Translations under genes and position numbers: made by a program | Assembly: GCA_030949385.1 (NCBI GenBank) | Contig: JAUZSP010000002.1 | Coordinates: forward strand, 264,534 to 328,533 | DNA length: 64,000 nt | DNA from: Gammaproteobacteria bacterium | GTDB lineage: Bacteria; Pseudomonadota; Gammaproteobacteria; JAUZRS01 | Direction: 5' to 3' | Shown here: one piece after another, positions 46,154-54,674 of the stretch | How positions within the stretch are numbered: the stretch's first letter is position 1 | Layout: every line of letters begins with the position of its first letter | Notes under the pieces: generated by a model | What the model was told of the DNA's origin: nothing | Database searches by the model: none | The model's input: only the letters and a program-made list of their open reading frames with translations

Positions 46154-46870
46154 GTGTCTAAAGTAGGTTTGTTATTGGGTCTGATGTTATCTCTGTTGGC
46201 CTTAGAAGGGCGAGCAGCGGCTTTTCCGGTGGTGTTTGAAGCCTCACAACGGGCGGTGTTGTCGGCGGATCGTTCCGGTACCTTGGAGAGGGTGGTGGTG
46301 AGCGAAGGTTCGGTGGTGAAAAAGGGCGCGTTGTTGGCGCGTTTGGGCAGTGCCGAACTGGTCTTATTGCGTAAACGACAAGAGGCCAGCCTGAGATTTT
46401 TGAATGGGCAGCTCAATAACGCCGTGCGTTTGCGTAAAAATGGCTTGGCGGGGCTGGATGAAGAAAATCGCGCGCGCATGGAGCGTGATCTCTCTCGTGC
46501 AGATCTAAAAATTCTTAAACGCCAGATTAGCGAGTCGTCGATTCGTGCGCCTTTTGCGGCCACCGTGGTGGCCAAATTGGCCAAAGCGCACGAGTGGGTG
46601 CAGGAAGGCCAGCCGGTGGTGGAGCTGGTTAATACCCACCGTTTGCGTGCCGTGGCGAATGTTGATGTGGCGGCAGCGGTGTTATTGAAGAGGGGTGATC
46701 AGCATCGTTTTCAGCTGCCGGATCTGCGCACCTCGGTATTGGGTAAGGTGACCGCACTGGTGCCCGATGTGGACGTACGCAGCAATACGATGAAGGTGAT
46801 GTGGAAGATTGAGACACAGCCGCAAGGCTTGTTGGCGGGCATGAAAGGGACGGTTGAGTTTGGAAATTAA
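46154..46870 (+). CDS. HlyD/RND-type periplasmic adaptor
   Basis: 238 aa with signal peptide VSKVGLLLGLMLSLLALEGRAAA. The start is GTG at 46154, preceded by AAGGAG at 7 nt. The barrel-sandwich halves (LSADRSGTLERVVVSEGSVVKKG and SSIRAPFAATVVAK) flank a short coiled-coil. It would bridge an inner-membrane partner to the TolC-like protein. It is 16 nt after the M50-HlyD gene and overlaps the next gene by 17 nt. Confidence 0.85.
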   Translation: MSKVGLLLGLMLSLLALEGRAAAFPVVFEASQRAVLSADRSGTLERVVVSEGSVVKKGALLARLGSAELVLLRKRQEASLRFLNGQLNNAVRLRKNGLAGLDEENRARMERDLSRADLKILKRQISESSIRAPFAATVVAKLAKAHEWVQEGQPVVELVNTHRLRAVANVDVAAAVLLKRGDQHRFQLPDLRTSVLGKVTALVPDVDVRSNTMKVMWKIETQPQGLLAGMKGTVEFGN

Positions 46871-48248
46871 GCTGCCCAACAGCAGCGAACAGCTGCTGGT
46901 GCGTTTTATTCGCCTTTGTGGTGATGCGTTGGCAGCTCCGCAGCGACAAGAGGCGGCGGCCTTGATTGTGAACCGTATTGCTGAGATCAGTCGTACTGAC
47001 CGCGCTGTGCTGGTGGTGTTAGGTGCTCGTGATCCCCTGTTGGCGGTCAGTGGTGGGGCTGAATTGGCACAGGATCATGCCTTTGCTGATGCGATGTGTT
47101 CATTACGCGAGTTGTATTCTGAGTCAAACTTTGGGGTGTTGGTGCAGTCGTTGTCCAACGGGGAGCAACATCCGGCGTTGTTTCAATTGCAACAGGAGAT
47201 GGGCGGCAGTGCTTTGTTGTGGTTGCCGTTGCAGATCAGTGCTGATGGGTCGGATCGAGCGGAATACGCGCTCTGTTTGCAGCGTTGGTCGGGGATCAGT
47301 TGGCACCAAAATGATCTGCAACTGTTGCAACACGCCGCTTCGTTTTTAGGCCAAGCGTTGCAGCGGCAACGGAAAAAGCGGCTCAATTCTCAGCGACGTT
47401 GGTGGTGGGGGGCGGCGGCTCTGTTGCTGGCCACGCTGTTTGTACCGGTGACGGCCAGCATCACCGCGCCGCTAAAGATTATTGCTGATCGTCCCGCTTA
47501 TTTGTTTTCCAGCATGGACGGCATTGTGCGTGAGCTGTATGTGCGTCCTGGCCAGTGGGTGGAAGCAGGTGAGTTGCTGTTCAGTTTTGATGCGCGGGTG
47601 TTGGAGAAACGGCTGCAAGAGGCTCAGCAGAAAGTGGCGGTGGTGCGTGCGGAGTTAATGAGCCAACAGGCGGCGGCCTACGGCGATTCCAAGGCCCGTG
47701 CTGAGGTGCCGGTGAAACAATTGCAAGTGGAGCAAGCCGAAGCGGACGTGCGTTTTTATCAGATGCAGCGCCAACGCGCCGATGTTAAAGCGGAGCAGGC
47801 GGGGGTGGTGGTTTTGGATGATCCTGAGGCCTTGATCGGAGCGTCCTTGCGTACCGGCGAATTGATCTTGAGTTTGGCCGATCCACAGCGGGTTAAAGCG
47901 CGTTTGATGGTGGCGGCGGGTGATGTGGGTTTGGTTAACCAAGGGGCAAAAATGGATGTGCGTTTGGATCACGATCCGTTTCGAGTTTTACAGGCTAAGG
48001 TAGCGCAGGTGGGGTTTGAGGTGCGTCTGTCAGAGGATCAGGTGCCGTCGGTGATTGTGGATGGGGTGTGGGAAAACACACCATCAGGTGTGCGCCCTGG
48101 TCAACGAGGAGTAGCGAAGGTGTTTTCTGATAGCACTTTATTGGGTATGCAGTTGCTGCGTAAACCGTGGTTGGCATTGCGTGGTTTTTTTTGGGCTTTA
48201 AGCCAATCTTTGCAGCAGCAACAGAGCAGAAAAAAGAAACATCGCTAA
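46854..48248 (+). CDS. GAF domain fused to a membrane HlyD adaptor
   Basis: 464 aa from a TTG at 46854 inside the preceding gene, with AAGGGA just upstream; no ATG fits. Residues 1-175 look like a GAF-type cytoplasmic domain (AAALIVNRIAEISRTDRAVLVV, ALLWLPLQISADG). One transmembrane helix follows (WWWGAAALLLATLFVPVTA, about residue 185-205), then a periplasmic adaptor (PAYLFSSMDGIVRELYVRPGQ, coiled-coil to residue about 330, AEQAGVVVLDDPEALIGAS). A cytoplasmic sensor joined to a secretion adaptor is unusual. The 3' end overlaps the opposite gene by 51 nt. Confidence 0.8.
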   Translation: MSLEIKLPNSSEQLLVRFIRLCGDALAAPQRQEAAALIVNRIAEISRTDRAVLVVLGARDPLLAVSGGAELAQDHAFADAMCSLRELYSESNFGVLVQSLSNGEQHPALFQLQQEMGGSALLWLPLQISADGSDRAEYALCLQRWSGISWHQNDLQLLQHAASFLGQALQRQRKKRLNSQRRWWWGAAALLLATLFVPVTASITAPLKIIADRPAYLFSSMDGIVRELYVRPGQWVEAGELLFSFDARVLEKRLQEAQQKVAVVRAELMSQQAAAYGDSKARAEVPVKQLQVEQAEADVRFYQMQRQRADVKAEQAGVVVLDDPEALIGASLRTGELILSLADPQRVKARLMVAAGDVGLVNQGAKMDVRLDHDPFRVLQAKVAQVGFEVRLSEDQVPSVIVDGVWENTPSGVRPGQRGVAKVFSDSTLLGMQLLRKPWLALRGFFWALSQSLQQQQSRKKKHR

Positions 48249-49086
48249 ATGCAGCCAAGCCCAAAGTCGATAACGCCACGCCAGTTGTTGTGGGTTTTTG
48301 TTAGAGAGAATAAACGGGCGTTCTTTGGGGGCTTTTATAAGGTGAGTATCTGCTTGTAGACGCATTTCGGCGTGTTGTTTTCTGACTTCTTGCTGTGCTG
48401 CTTTGCGTACCGCTTGCCACTCGTGAAGATCAATTTTATTGTCGCCGTTTTTATCAAAACGATCCAATAATTGTTGTGGGTTTTTTTTTCCATTCTTTGA
48501 GCAGAGCAAGGGTGTCGGCATTTTTGTCCAGCAGCAGCCCTGAGCTACTGAGAGTGAGTAGGTCACCCAAAACATAAAGTGATTCTCCTGGATGAAAAAA
48601 TTGAATTTTATAGAGCGTTTCTCCCACTTGCCAACGGCGAGATTGCGCCCCGTAAATTTCCACCCCTTCTGGATCAATCACACAACTGCCATTGTCGTCT
48701 TGCAGTAAAAAAGTATCCTCACTCTGGCCGGAACTGATTAAACGCCAGCGTTCTGTTTCCCGACGATAGACCGAATAACGCTGCCAGACACAGGGTGGGC
48801 CGCTGGCAAAACCAATCGCCTTGGCACCGGGAGGCAGAGAACACCTCCCGATAAATTCCACATAACCTTGCGCCGCGCTGTTAATTTGTGAGGTGGGCGT
48901 GTCAATTATGTAACGATAACGGCGAAAATTGTGCAGCCATGTTGCGAATGCGGTTAGCGCCAAAGTGGCAAAAATAAAGAGTTGATGTTGTAATTGCAGT
49001 CTGAATAAAAAAGGCAGCAGTGCGGTACTGTAAAGCGCAAGCAGCAGAGGGTTTAAGTGTCGAATCTGTAACCATTTAAACAGCAT
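48198..49086 (-). pseudogene. GIDE-like membrane protein with EF-hand, frameshift in an A9 run
   Basis: 295-aa protein when one A of the nine at 48481-48489 (coding strand A9) is removed. Two N-terminal helices (LNPLLLALYSTALLPFLFRL, LFIFATLALTAFATWLHNF) and a GIDE-like domain (GYVEFIGRCSLPPGAKAIG to ESLYVLGDLL) come first. After the join there is an EF-hand (DKNGDNKIDLHEW, all calcium ligands present) and a last helix. GIDE-like proteins often travel with LemA, as here. Overlaps the end of the GAF-HlyD gene by 51 nt. Confidence 0.7.
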
Positions 49087-49097
49087 AAGGGTTACTT

Positions 49098-49673
49098 TTA
49101 ACCTTTAAAAAGCTGTTGTACGTTGATGTCTTTAATTTCGTGTTTGCGAAAACTGAGCAGACGATGAGGTTCAAAATGAAACAGGTGTGCAATCAGTAGA
49201 TCAGGAAATTGCTCAATACGGATGTTATTGATGTTGACCACTTCGTTGTAAAATTCACGTCGATCACTGATGGTGTTTTCTAAATTGCTGATGCGCCCTT
49301 GCAGGTGTTGAAAATGTTCATCAGCTTTCAGTTCAGGATAATTTTCTACCACCGCAAACAACTGGCCTAAACCGGCACGCAGTTGGTCTTCGGCCAGATC
49401 TAGAGCTGGCATATCGGTTCGGGATTGGGCTTTGGCGACCCGACTGCGCGCTTCAGTCACTTGTCGTAAAGTTTCTTGCTCGTGCTGCATGTATTGTTTG
49501 CAGGTGGCGATCAGTTTGGGCAGTTCATCGTGGCGCTGTTTTAATAAGACATCAATGTTTCCCCAGGCTTTTTTTACATTGTGTTTGAGGGAGATTAAAC
49601 GGTTGTAAATTAAGATGGCGTAAATAACGGCAGTGGCACTGAAGAGTAGAAAAATAAGCCGAGGTGTGTCCAT
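49098..49673 (-). CDS. lemA: LemA family protein
   Basis: 191 aa. One N-terminal membrane helix (LIFLLFSATAVIYAILIYNRL) followed by the long-helical LemA fold with AWGNIDVLLKQRHDELPKLIATCKQYM and VENYPELKADEHFQHLQGRI, both strong family signatures. Biochemical role unknown in bacteria; it often pairs with GIDE/YpmB-like membrane proteins. Starts 45 nt after the HD-GYP-like gene and is likely in the same operon as lapG. Confidence 0.92.
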   Translation of the reverse strand: MDTPRLIFLLFSATAVIYAILIYNRLISLKHNVKKAWGNIDVLLKQRHDELPKLIATCKQYMQHEQETLRQVTEARSRVAKAQSRTDMPALDLAEDQLRAGLGQLFAVVENYPELKADEHFQHLQGRISNLENTISDRREFYNEVVNINNIRIEQFPDLLIAHLFHFEPHRLLSFRKHEIKDINVQQLFKG

Positions 49674-49718
49674 GATGTTTAACCTGTTTGGGTTGGGTTA
49701 TTGTTTGATGCGCTTTAA

Positions 49719-51788
49719 TTATTCCTGTAACCAATCTTCGGGCGCATGGTTCTCTGCAAAATTAAGCAGCGCCGCTACCACTTTTCGGTCGTATTGAGCA
49801 CTGTCGGCCAGCAGGTGATTGATGGCGGTTTGTTTGTCCAGAGCTTCACGCCATGGGCGCGGTTGCACCATCGCAATCAATGAATTGGCTACCGCTAAAA
49901 TACGGCCTTCAATTTGGATCTGTTTGTTTGTGAGTGCGTCAGGATAACCGGAGCCGTCGAGACGTTCAAAGCTTTGCTGAATGGTTTTTAGAACAGGGCC
50001 GGTAAAATTAATCTCTTGTAACAGAGTTTGGGTGTGTTGCAGGTGTTGTTGTACTTGTTGACGTTCGTCGAGGGTCAGCGGCTCCTTTTTATTTAACACC
50101 TCTTGCGGCAGATAGAATTTACCGACATTGATTAAGCTGGCGGCCAGATGCACCGTCTGCTGTTGTTGTTGATTCAAATTAAGCTGCTGCGCCAGTTGGT
50201 CGGCTACTTCGGTGACTCGTTCAGCGTGTTTGACTGAGTAGGGGTCGTGGGTTTCCAGTACTTTGGTCAGGGTATTGATCAACTGGGAGAGCATCTGTTG
50301 CTGCTGATTTTCCGCCGCCATGATTTGGGTCAGGTCATGGGCGACACAGAGGGTAACGGCTTCGCTGTTGTCGGTGGGGGTCAGGTGGCGAAAGGTGCTG
50401 TGATAGATGCCTGTTTTACCGGCAATCTCCAGATTATGGCGCAGTGAGTAGGGTTTTTGTTGTGTTTGGGCTTGCTTGCTGGCCTGTTCTAAGCGTTTGC
50501 TGGTGTAGGGACCAAATGTGTCGTGTAGGGTTTTGCCATGCAGTTGCTCTGCTTGGCTATCGAGTTTTTGCGCGAGGGCTTTATTGACAAAAATCAGTCG
50601 TTGTTGTGAGTCAATCAAAGCAATGCAGTCACTGACGTTGTCGGTGATGCTGTGCAGCAATTGTTGCTGATCTTGCAGTTTGGAGCTTTGTTGATTGAGT
50701 TGTAAATTGAGTTGTTGGTAACGACGACTGGTGCCGTGTCGCCACGCGGCCAGCAGGCCTAAACCGACGCTGATAAACAGTAAAATCAGCAGTCCGCTGA
50801 GAAAGCGTTGCCGACTGAGGGACTCTTGCAGTGCTTCGGCGCGATTAATTTTGCTGATTAAAATCCATGGCGTATGCAAAATGGGGCGGCTGGTTAGCAG
50901 CACTTCTTGCCCTGCGTAATCCAAATTTTGGATGAATTTTCCGGTCTGCTTGGCTGCTTGGGCGGCAGCGATGTTTTGGTTGCGGTTGATGCGCCGTTGT
51001 AAAGCGGCGCTGTTGCGGTGTTGATTCAGATAGGTGAGGTGATTGACCTCTTTTATCAACAGCAAATTTTCTTGGCTGGAGTTGCTTAAGCCTTGTTGTT
51101 GCAGGTTTTTTTGCAAGGCTGCGGCAATGGGTTGAACGCCCAGTAGATAGGCGATGGGCTGGGCATGAGCGCCTTGCAGGGCTTGTACGGGGACAATAAA
51201 AGCGAGGCTCAGCTGTTCCTTGTGATTTAAATACGGTTGGCTTAAGTGCCGTTTGCCACTCTGTTGTGCAAGGCGAATTAATTCTGCAACAGTGCGGGTC
51301 TGGGCTGGAAAGGCGCGACTTTGTACTTCAATTTTGCCGCTGGCGTTCAGCAGCGCGATGCCCGCCGATCCCCATGTGGGCAAATTGGCGTTGCTGCGGG
51401 GCAGTGTGCTGTGGTTGGCAAATTCGCTGCTGTTGGCACTCGCTTCCAGCAGGTCACGCAGATAGCTCTGTTCGGCGTATTCAGAACTGTCTGGGGTCGA
51501 GTCTTGTGTGGTTTTTAGGTTTAACTGGGTCATGTAAAGTTGCAAGGAGCTGTTCCACGCTAAGGCTTCCAAGGTGTTGTATTGATCTTGCAGCCAGCTT
51601 TGCACGGCACTTTGACGACTGTTGGCGATGAGGTTGAGTTTTTCTTGCCAGATGCGCAAATCTCGCTGCCGTTCTTTTTCCAGCAACAGATGGCTTAGAG
51701 AAAGGCTTAAGCCAATAAAAAAGAGCAAGAGGCTGCTCATCAATAGCCAGCGGTGTTTTAAGCGGGGTGGGGTCTGTGCTGAAGTCAT
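49719..51788 (-). CDS. Membrane sensor with PAS and degenerate HD-GYP domain
   Basis: 689 aa from MTSAQTPPRL. Helices at about residues 12-36 and 327-347 enclose a periplasmic domain of about 290 residues with a Cache-like look (end: ILHTPWILISKINRAEALQ). Then come a PAS domain (SITDNVSDCIALIDSQQRLIFVN) and an HD-GYP-like module. The usual HDIGK reads INVGK and HHExxDGSGYP reads QSFERLDGSGYP, so key metal ligands are missing and phosphodiesterase activity is unlikely. Overlap with lapG is 4 nt (ATGA), hinting that it works as a signal receptor for LapG. Confidence 0.8.
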   Translation of the reverse strand: MTSAQTPPRLKHRWLLMSSLLLFFIGLSLSLSHLLLEKERQRDLRIWQEKLNLIANSRQSAVQSWLQDQYNTLEALAWNSSLQLYMTQLNLKTTQDSTPDSSEYAEQSYLRDLLEASANSSEFANHSTLPRSNANLPTWGSAGIALLNASGKIEVQSRAFPAQTRTVAELIRLAQQSGKRHLSQPYLNHKEQLSLAFIVPVQALQGAHAQPIAYLLGVQPIAAALQKNLQQQGLSNSSQENLLLIKEVNHLTYLNQHRNSAALQRRINRNQNIAAAQAAKQTGKFIQNLDYAGQEVLLTSRPILHTPWILISKINRAEALQESLSRQRFLSGLLILLFISVGLGLLAAWRHGTSRRYQQLNLQLNQQSSKLQDQQQLLHSITDNVSDCIALIDSQQRLIFVNKALAQKLDSQAEQLHGKTLHDTFGPYTSKRLEQASKQAQTQQKPYSLRHNLEIAGKTGIYHSTFRHLTPTDNSEAVTLCVAHDLTQIMAAENQQQQMLSQLINTLTKVLETHDPYSVKHAERVTEVADQLAQQLNLNQQQQQTVHLAASLINVGKFYLPQEVLNKKEPLTLDERQQVQQHLQHTQTLLQEINFTGPVLKTIQQSFERLDGSGYPDALTNKQIQIEGRILAVANSLIAMVQPRPWREALDKQTAINHLLADSAQYDRKVVAALLNFAENHAPEDWLQE

Positions 51789-52468
51789 GGGGCTGATCCT
51801 GCTGCGGTTCGGTGTTGTGAAGAGGGGGGCAGATAACGCCACCAGTTGTTCTCATTTATGGCGTAGATCGGTTCCAGATGGGCGATGTCGGTATCGTGTA
51901 CGACCTGTTTAATACGGTTGTCGAGGATGTATATGGTGTTGTTTAAATAGACCGCCAAAACCGCATGGTAAATATTAATATTGCTGTCTTTGGCAATTAC
52001 CAGCCGCAGTTGATCGGTACGAAAACCCAATTTTCTCAGAGCGTAATATTTACTGATGCCGTAATCCTCGCAATCACCGCCGTTGTGCAAAAAAAATTCA
52101 GCGGGTGTGGCCCAGTAATCGGAGCGGCGGTAATTTCGATCGTCGCTGATGTAGGTTAATTTGTTGGTGAAGCGGTGGATGCGTTTTATTTTTTGCACGC
52201 CGCTGGCGGTTTGTAAACGGCGGATTAAAGTGTTCAACTCCAGATCATAGCAGCTTCGATAGAAGGACTTTTTGCATTTTTTGGCCGGTTTATTAAGAGC
52301 TTCTTGGTGGCGCTCCAGCATGGTGAACCATTTTGGAAACAGAGCTTGATCTGGGTTATGGATCTTCTCCCGATAGCCAAACAGACCGTCGCGCCAATGT
52401 TCGTTACCTTGGGCGGAACCGAGTAGGGTAAACAGCAGCAGAGCCATCAGAGGCCAGTTCAATCGCAT
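51785..52468 (-). CDS. lapG: LapG-type periplasmic cysteine protease
   Basis: 227 aa with a signal peptide (MRLNWPLMALLLFTLLGSAQGNE), of the transglutaminase-like (BTLCP) family. The triad Cys133 (in NGGDCEDYGISKYYALRKLGF), His168 (NIYHAVLAV) and Asp183 (YILDN) is intact. LapG in Pseudomonas cleaves a giant adhesin at the outer membrane and is held off by the c-di-GMP receptor LapD. Here the partner gene downstream is the degenerate HD-GYP protein instead. The start at 52468 is supported by the signal peptide; an upstream frame extension is not. Confidence 0.88.
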   Translation of the reverse strand: MRLNWPLMALLLFTLLGSAQGNEHWRDGLFGYREKIHNPDQALFPKWFTMLERHQEALNKPAKKCKKSFYRSCYDLELNTLIRRLQTASGVQKIKRIHRFTNKLTYISDDRNYRRSDYWATPAEFFLHNGGDCEDYGISKYYALRKLGFRTDQLRLVIAKDSNINIYHAVLAVYLNNTIYILDNRIKQVVHDTDIAHLEPIYAINENNWWRYLPPSSQHRTAAGSAP

Positions 52469-52565
52469 TATCTCTCCTGAATGGGCGATGGAGTGTGGAG
52501 TTGAGTCGTTTGGGTTCCATAAGACAAAAATTAGGCCAAGGCTTCGTGGCTGTGTTTGTGCTATT

Positions 52566-52593
52566 CTCTTCGTATGACATGTCATACGAAGAG
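52566..52593. promoter_or_regulatory. 28-bp perfect palindrome, toxin-antitoxin operator
   Basis: The left arm CTCTTCGTATGACA (52566-52579) is exactly complementary to the right arm TGTCATACGAAGAG (52580-52593). It ends 8 nt before the antitoxin ATG and overlaps a possible -10 element TATTCT (52562-52567). The antitoxin has a ribbon-helix-helix start, so autoregulation is expected. Confidence 0.75.
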
Positions 52594-52601
52594 GTGTTGG
52601 G

Positions 52602-52874
52602 ATGAGAATCAATGCAAGGCTGGATGACAGCTACGAAGAAAAATTTCACCGAATGCAGTCATTGCAGAATAAAAATAGAACAGAGGTGCTGAAAGAGGCT
52701 TTGGATCTCTATTTTTCCGTTGAACTGAAGCAGGCAGAAGAGAGTGCTTGGCAGAGAAACCAGAAAATTTTAAAGAAATTGGCTGGAATAGCTTCAGGAG
52801 CTGAGGATCTATCTGAAAATTATAAAACCTACCTCGATCAAGGATTAAAACAAAAACATGATCTTGGCAGATAG
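52602..52874 (+). CDS. Ribbon-helix-helix antitoxin (VapB-like)
   Basis: 90 aa. The N-terminal 45 residues (RINARLDDSYEEKFHRMQSLQNKNRTEVLKEALDLYF) form a ribbon-helix-helix DNA-binding domain; the charged tail would bind and block the toxin. It follows the palindrome, with GAGG as ribosome site, and its end overlaps the toxin gene by 17 nt. It is in the forward direction, unlike lapG next to it, and looks like an independently acquired unit. Confidence 0.8.
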   Translation: MRINARLDDSYEEKFHRMQSLQNKNRTEVLKEALDLYFSVELKQAEESAWQRNQKILKKLAGIASGAEDLSENYKTYLDQGLKQKHDLGR

Positions 52875-53277
52875 TGGGTTTTGGCTGGCGCTGATTAATC
52901 AGCGCGATAAATATCATCAAAATGCGGTGAGTTTTATGTCGTCTTGTAACGAGGATTTGATTACAACTTGGCCTGTGATTACCGAAACCTGCCATCTGTT
53001 GGGACGAGAGTTAGGCGTGCAGAGCCAAATTCAGTTTTTGCAGTTACTTCAATCGAATCTGGTGCAGGTAAGCACGATTTCTAATCCACAACTTGGCCGA
53101 GTTGAAGTGGCGATGTTGAAGTACGCTGATTTGCCAATGGATTTAGCTGATGCTTCTTTATTGTTGCTGGCCGAAGAATTGGGGCATGGCCGTATTCTTT
53201 CTACAGATCAACGTGATTTTAGAACCTATCGTTGGAAAAACCATCGGCCTTTTGACAACCTTTTATTGCCTGACTGA
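52858..53277 (+). CDS. PIN-domain RNase toxin (VapC-like)
   Basis: 139 aa. The PIN-domain acidic residues can be placed at Asp5 (MILADSGFW), Glu43 (ITETCH), Asp95/Asp98 (MDLADAS) and Asp117 (STDQRDF), which would hold Mg2+ for RNA cleavage. It belongs with the overlapping antitoxin gene. VapC-type toxins usually cut initiator tRNA or rRNA; its target is unknown. Confidence 0.82.
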   Translation: MILADSGFWLALINQRDKYHQNAVSFMSSCNEDLITTWPVITETCHLLGRELGVQSQIQFLQLLQSNLVQVSTISNPQLGRVEVAMLKYADLPMDLADASLLLLAEELGHGRILSTDQRDFRTYRWKNHRPFDNLLLPD

Positions 53278-53293
53278 ACAGGCTGAAATGTTC

Positions 53294-54607
53294 TTACTTG
53301 CTTAGCCAGTGATTAATTTGTTTTAAATCTTCTGCTTTTAACCGCCCAACGGCTTGCTTCAACCTCAGTGTGTTGAGCACGTAATCGTAACGTGCCGTTT
53401 GATAATCCCGTTGTGCGCGATGGACTTCTCGTTGTGCCAACAGCACTTCTATGGCGCTGCGCGTTCCGACATCAAAACCCGCTTGGGTTGCTTCAAAACC
53501 ACTCTGAGTTGAACGTAGAGCTTGTTTGAGAGCCTTCACCTGTGCGATGGCAGCGAGAACACCAAAATAGGCATCACGGCTCTGTTGCTGCGTGCTGCGT
53601 CGAGTCTTCGTTAATTGCTGGCGGCTAGCGTTGTAGAGTGCTTCGGCTTGTCTCAGCTGAGATTGCACCGCGCCTCCGGCGTAGAGGGGCAGATTAAATT
53701 GCAGTGTCAGCGAGCTGGTTTCATTGATGCCGCGCAAAAATCCGCCGCCGTTCTCTTGGCGGCGGTAACTGGCGAGCAGATCGAGACTGGGATAATGCCC
53801 CGAGCGTGCTACTTCGATGTTTTTTTGTACCGCCTGAGTGGCCAGCCGTTGGGCTTGATAAAACAGATTGTGTTGTTCTGCTTCGCTGACCCAGCTTTCC
53901 ACCTCGGTGGGTTCTGGCGGTGTCAGGGGCATTGTCTCTTGCAGTGAGTGTAACGGGGCAACACGAGTTTGAGTCATGACATAAAGTGCTTCACGGCGAG
54001 TACTCAGTTGCTGCTGGGCAACAATTTTCTGGGCAATGGCCAGATCGTAACGAGCCTGAGCCTCTTTTACGTCGGTGATGGCGATCAGCCCGACCTCAAA
54101 ACGTTGCTGTGCCTGTGCCAATTGCTGAGCGATGGCTTTTTGCTCGGCGTTGGCATAGTTGAGCTGATTTTGGGCAGAGAGGGTGGCAAAGTAGGCTTCG
54201 GCCAGTCGTAAGATCAAATTTTGCTGTGCGGCGGCAAACTCCACCTCTGCCTGCGAGACCGTCGCTTTGGCTTGATCCAGCAGCGCACCGGCTCGGTATT
54301 GATAGAGGGGTTGAGCGATGGAGAGGGTTAGACTGTTGTTGTCGTAATCCGAGATTCGATCTCCCAGCTTGCCGTGTACCAGCGCCGCATCGGCACTCAG
54401 GTTGACGGTGGGCAGCAGCACCGCACGGCTTTGGGGCAACAGCTCTCGGCTGGCTTCCAGTTGGTAACGGGCGGCTTGAAAATCGCTGTCCTGCGCCAGA
54501 GCCTGCTGGTAGCTGTCGAGCAAGGTGTTGGCCTGCAGCAATGAGCTAAAGAGCGCAAGAAGAAGGATAGGGGAACAGATACCGCGAGGGAGAAATTTTA
54601 TCATCAT
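53294..54607 (-). CDS. tolC: TolC-family outer-membrane efflux protein
   Basis: 437 aa with signal peptide (ICSPILLLALFSSLLQA). The two repeats of the TolC barrel-tunnel are visible, from LLDSYQQALAQDSDFQAARYQLEASREL and LRQAEALYNASRQQLTKTRR. This is a classic TolC paired with the upstream pcm gene, as in many gammaproteobacteria. It is a second channel in the window besides the SPOR-fused one at 36425. Starts ATG ATG at 54607/54604. Confidence 0.92.
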   Translation of the reverse strand: MMIKFLPRGICSPILLLALFSSLLQANTLLDSYQQALAQDSDFQAARYQLEASRELLPQSRAVLLPTVNLSADAALVHGKLGDRISDYDNNSLTLSIAQPLYQYRAGALLDQAKATVSQAEVEFAAAQQNLILRLAEAYFATLSAQNQLNYANAEQKAIAQQLAQAQQRFEVGLIAITDVKEAQARYDLAIAQKIVAQQQLSTRREALYVMTQTRVAPLHSLQETMPLTPPEPTEVESWVSEAEQHNLFYQAQRLATQAVQKNIEVARSGHYPSLDLLASYRRQENGGGFLRGINETSSLTLQFNLPLYAGGAVQSQLRQAEALYNASRQQLTKTRRSTQQQSRDAYFGVLAAIAQVKALKQALRSTQSGFEATQAGFDVGTRSAIEVLLAQREVHRAQRDYQTARYDYVLNTLRLKQAVGRLKAEDLKQINHWLSK

Positions 54608-54636
54608 GGCTGATTTTAACGTCTGTGGAGCCGTTC

Positions 54637-54663
54637 GTCATTCCCGCGTTGCACGAGAATGAC
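54637..54663. repeat. Short inverted repeat between tolC and pcm
   Basis: GTCATTC (54637-54643) and GAATGAC (54657-54663) are exact complements around a 13-nt loop, with CCCGCG after the left arm. This resembles common dispersed intergenic elements. It has no T run, so a terminator role is doubtful. Confidence 0.4.
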
Positions 54664-54674
54664 AAGGTTTGTCA

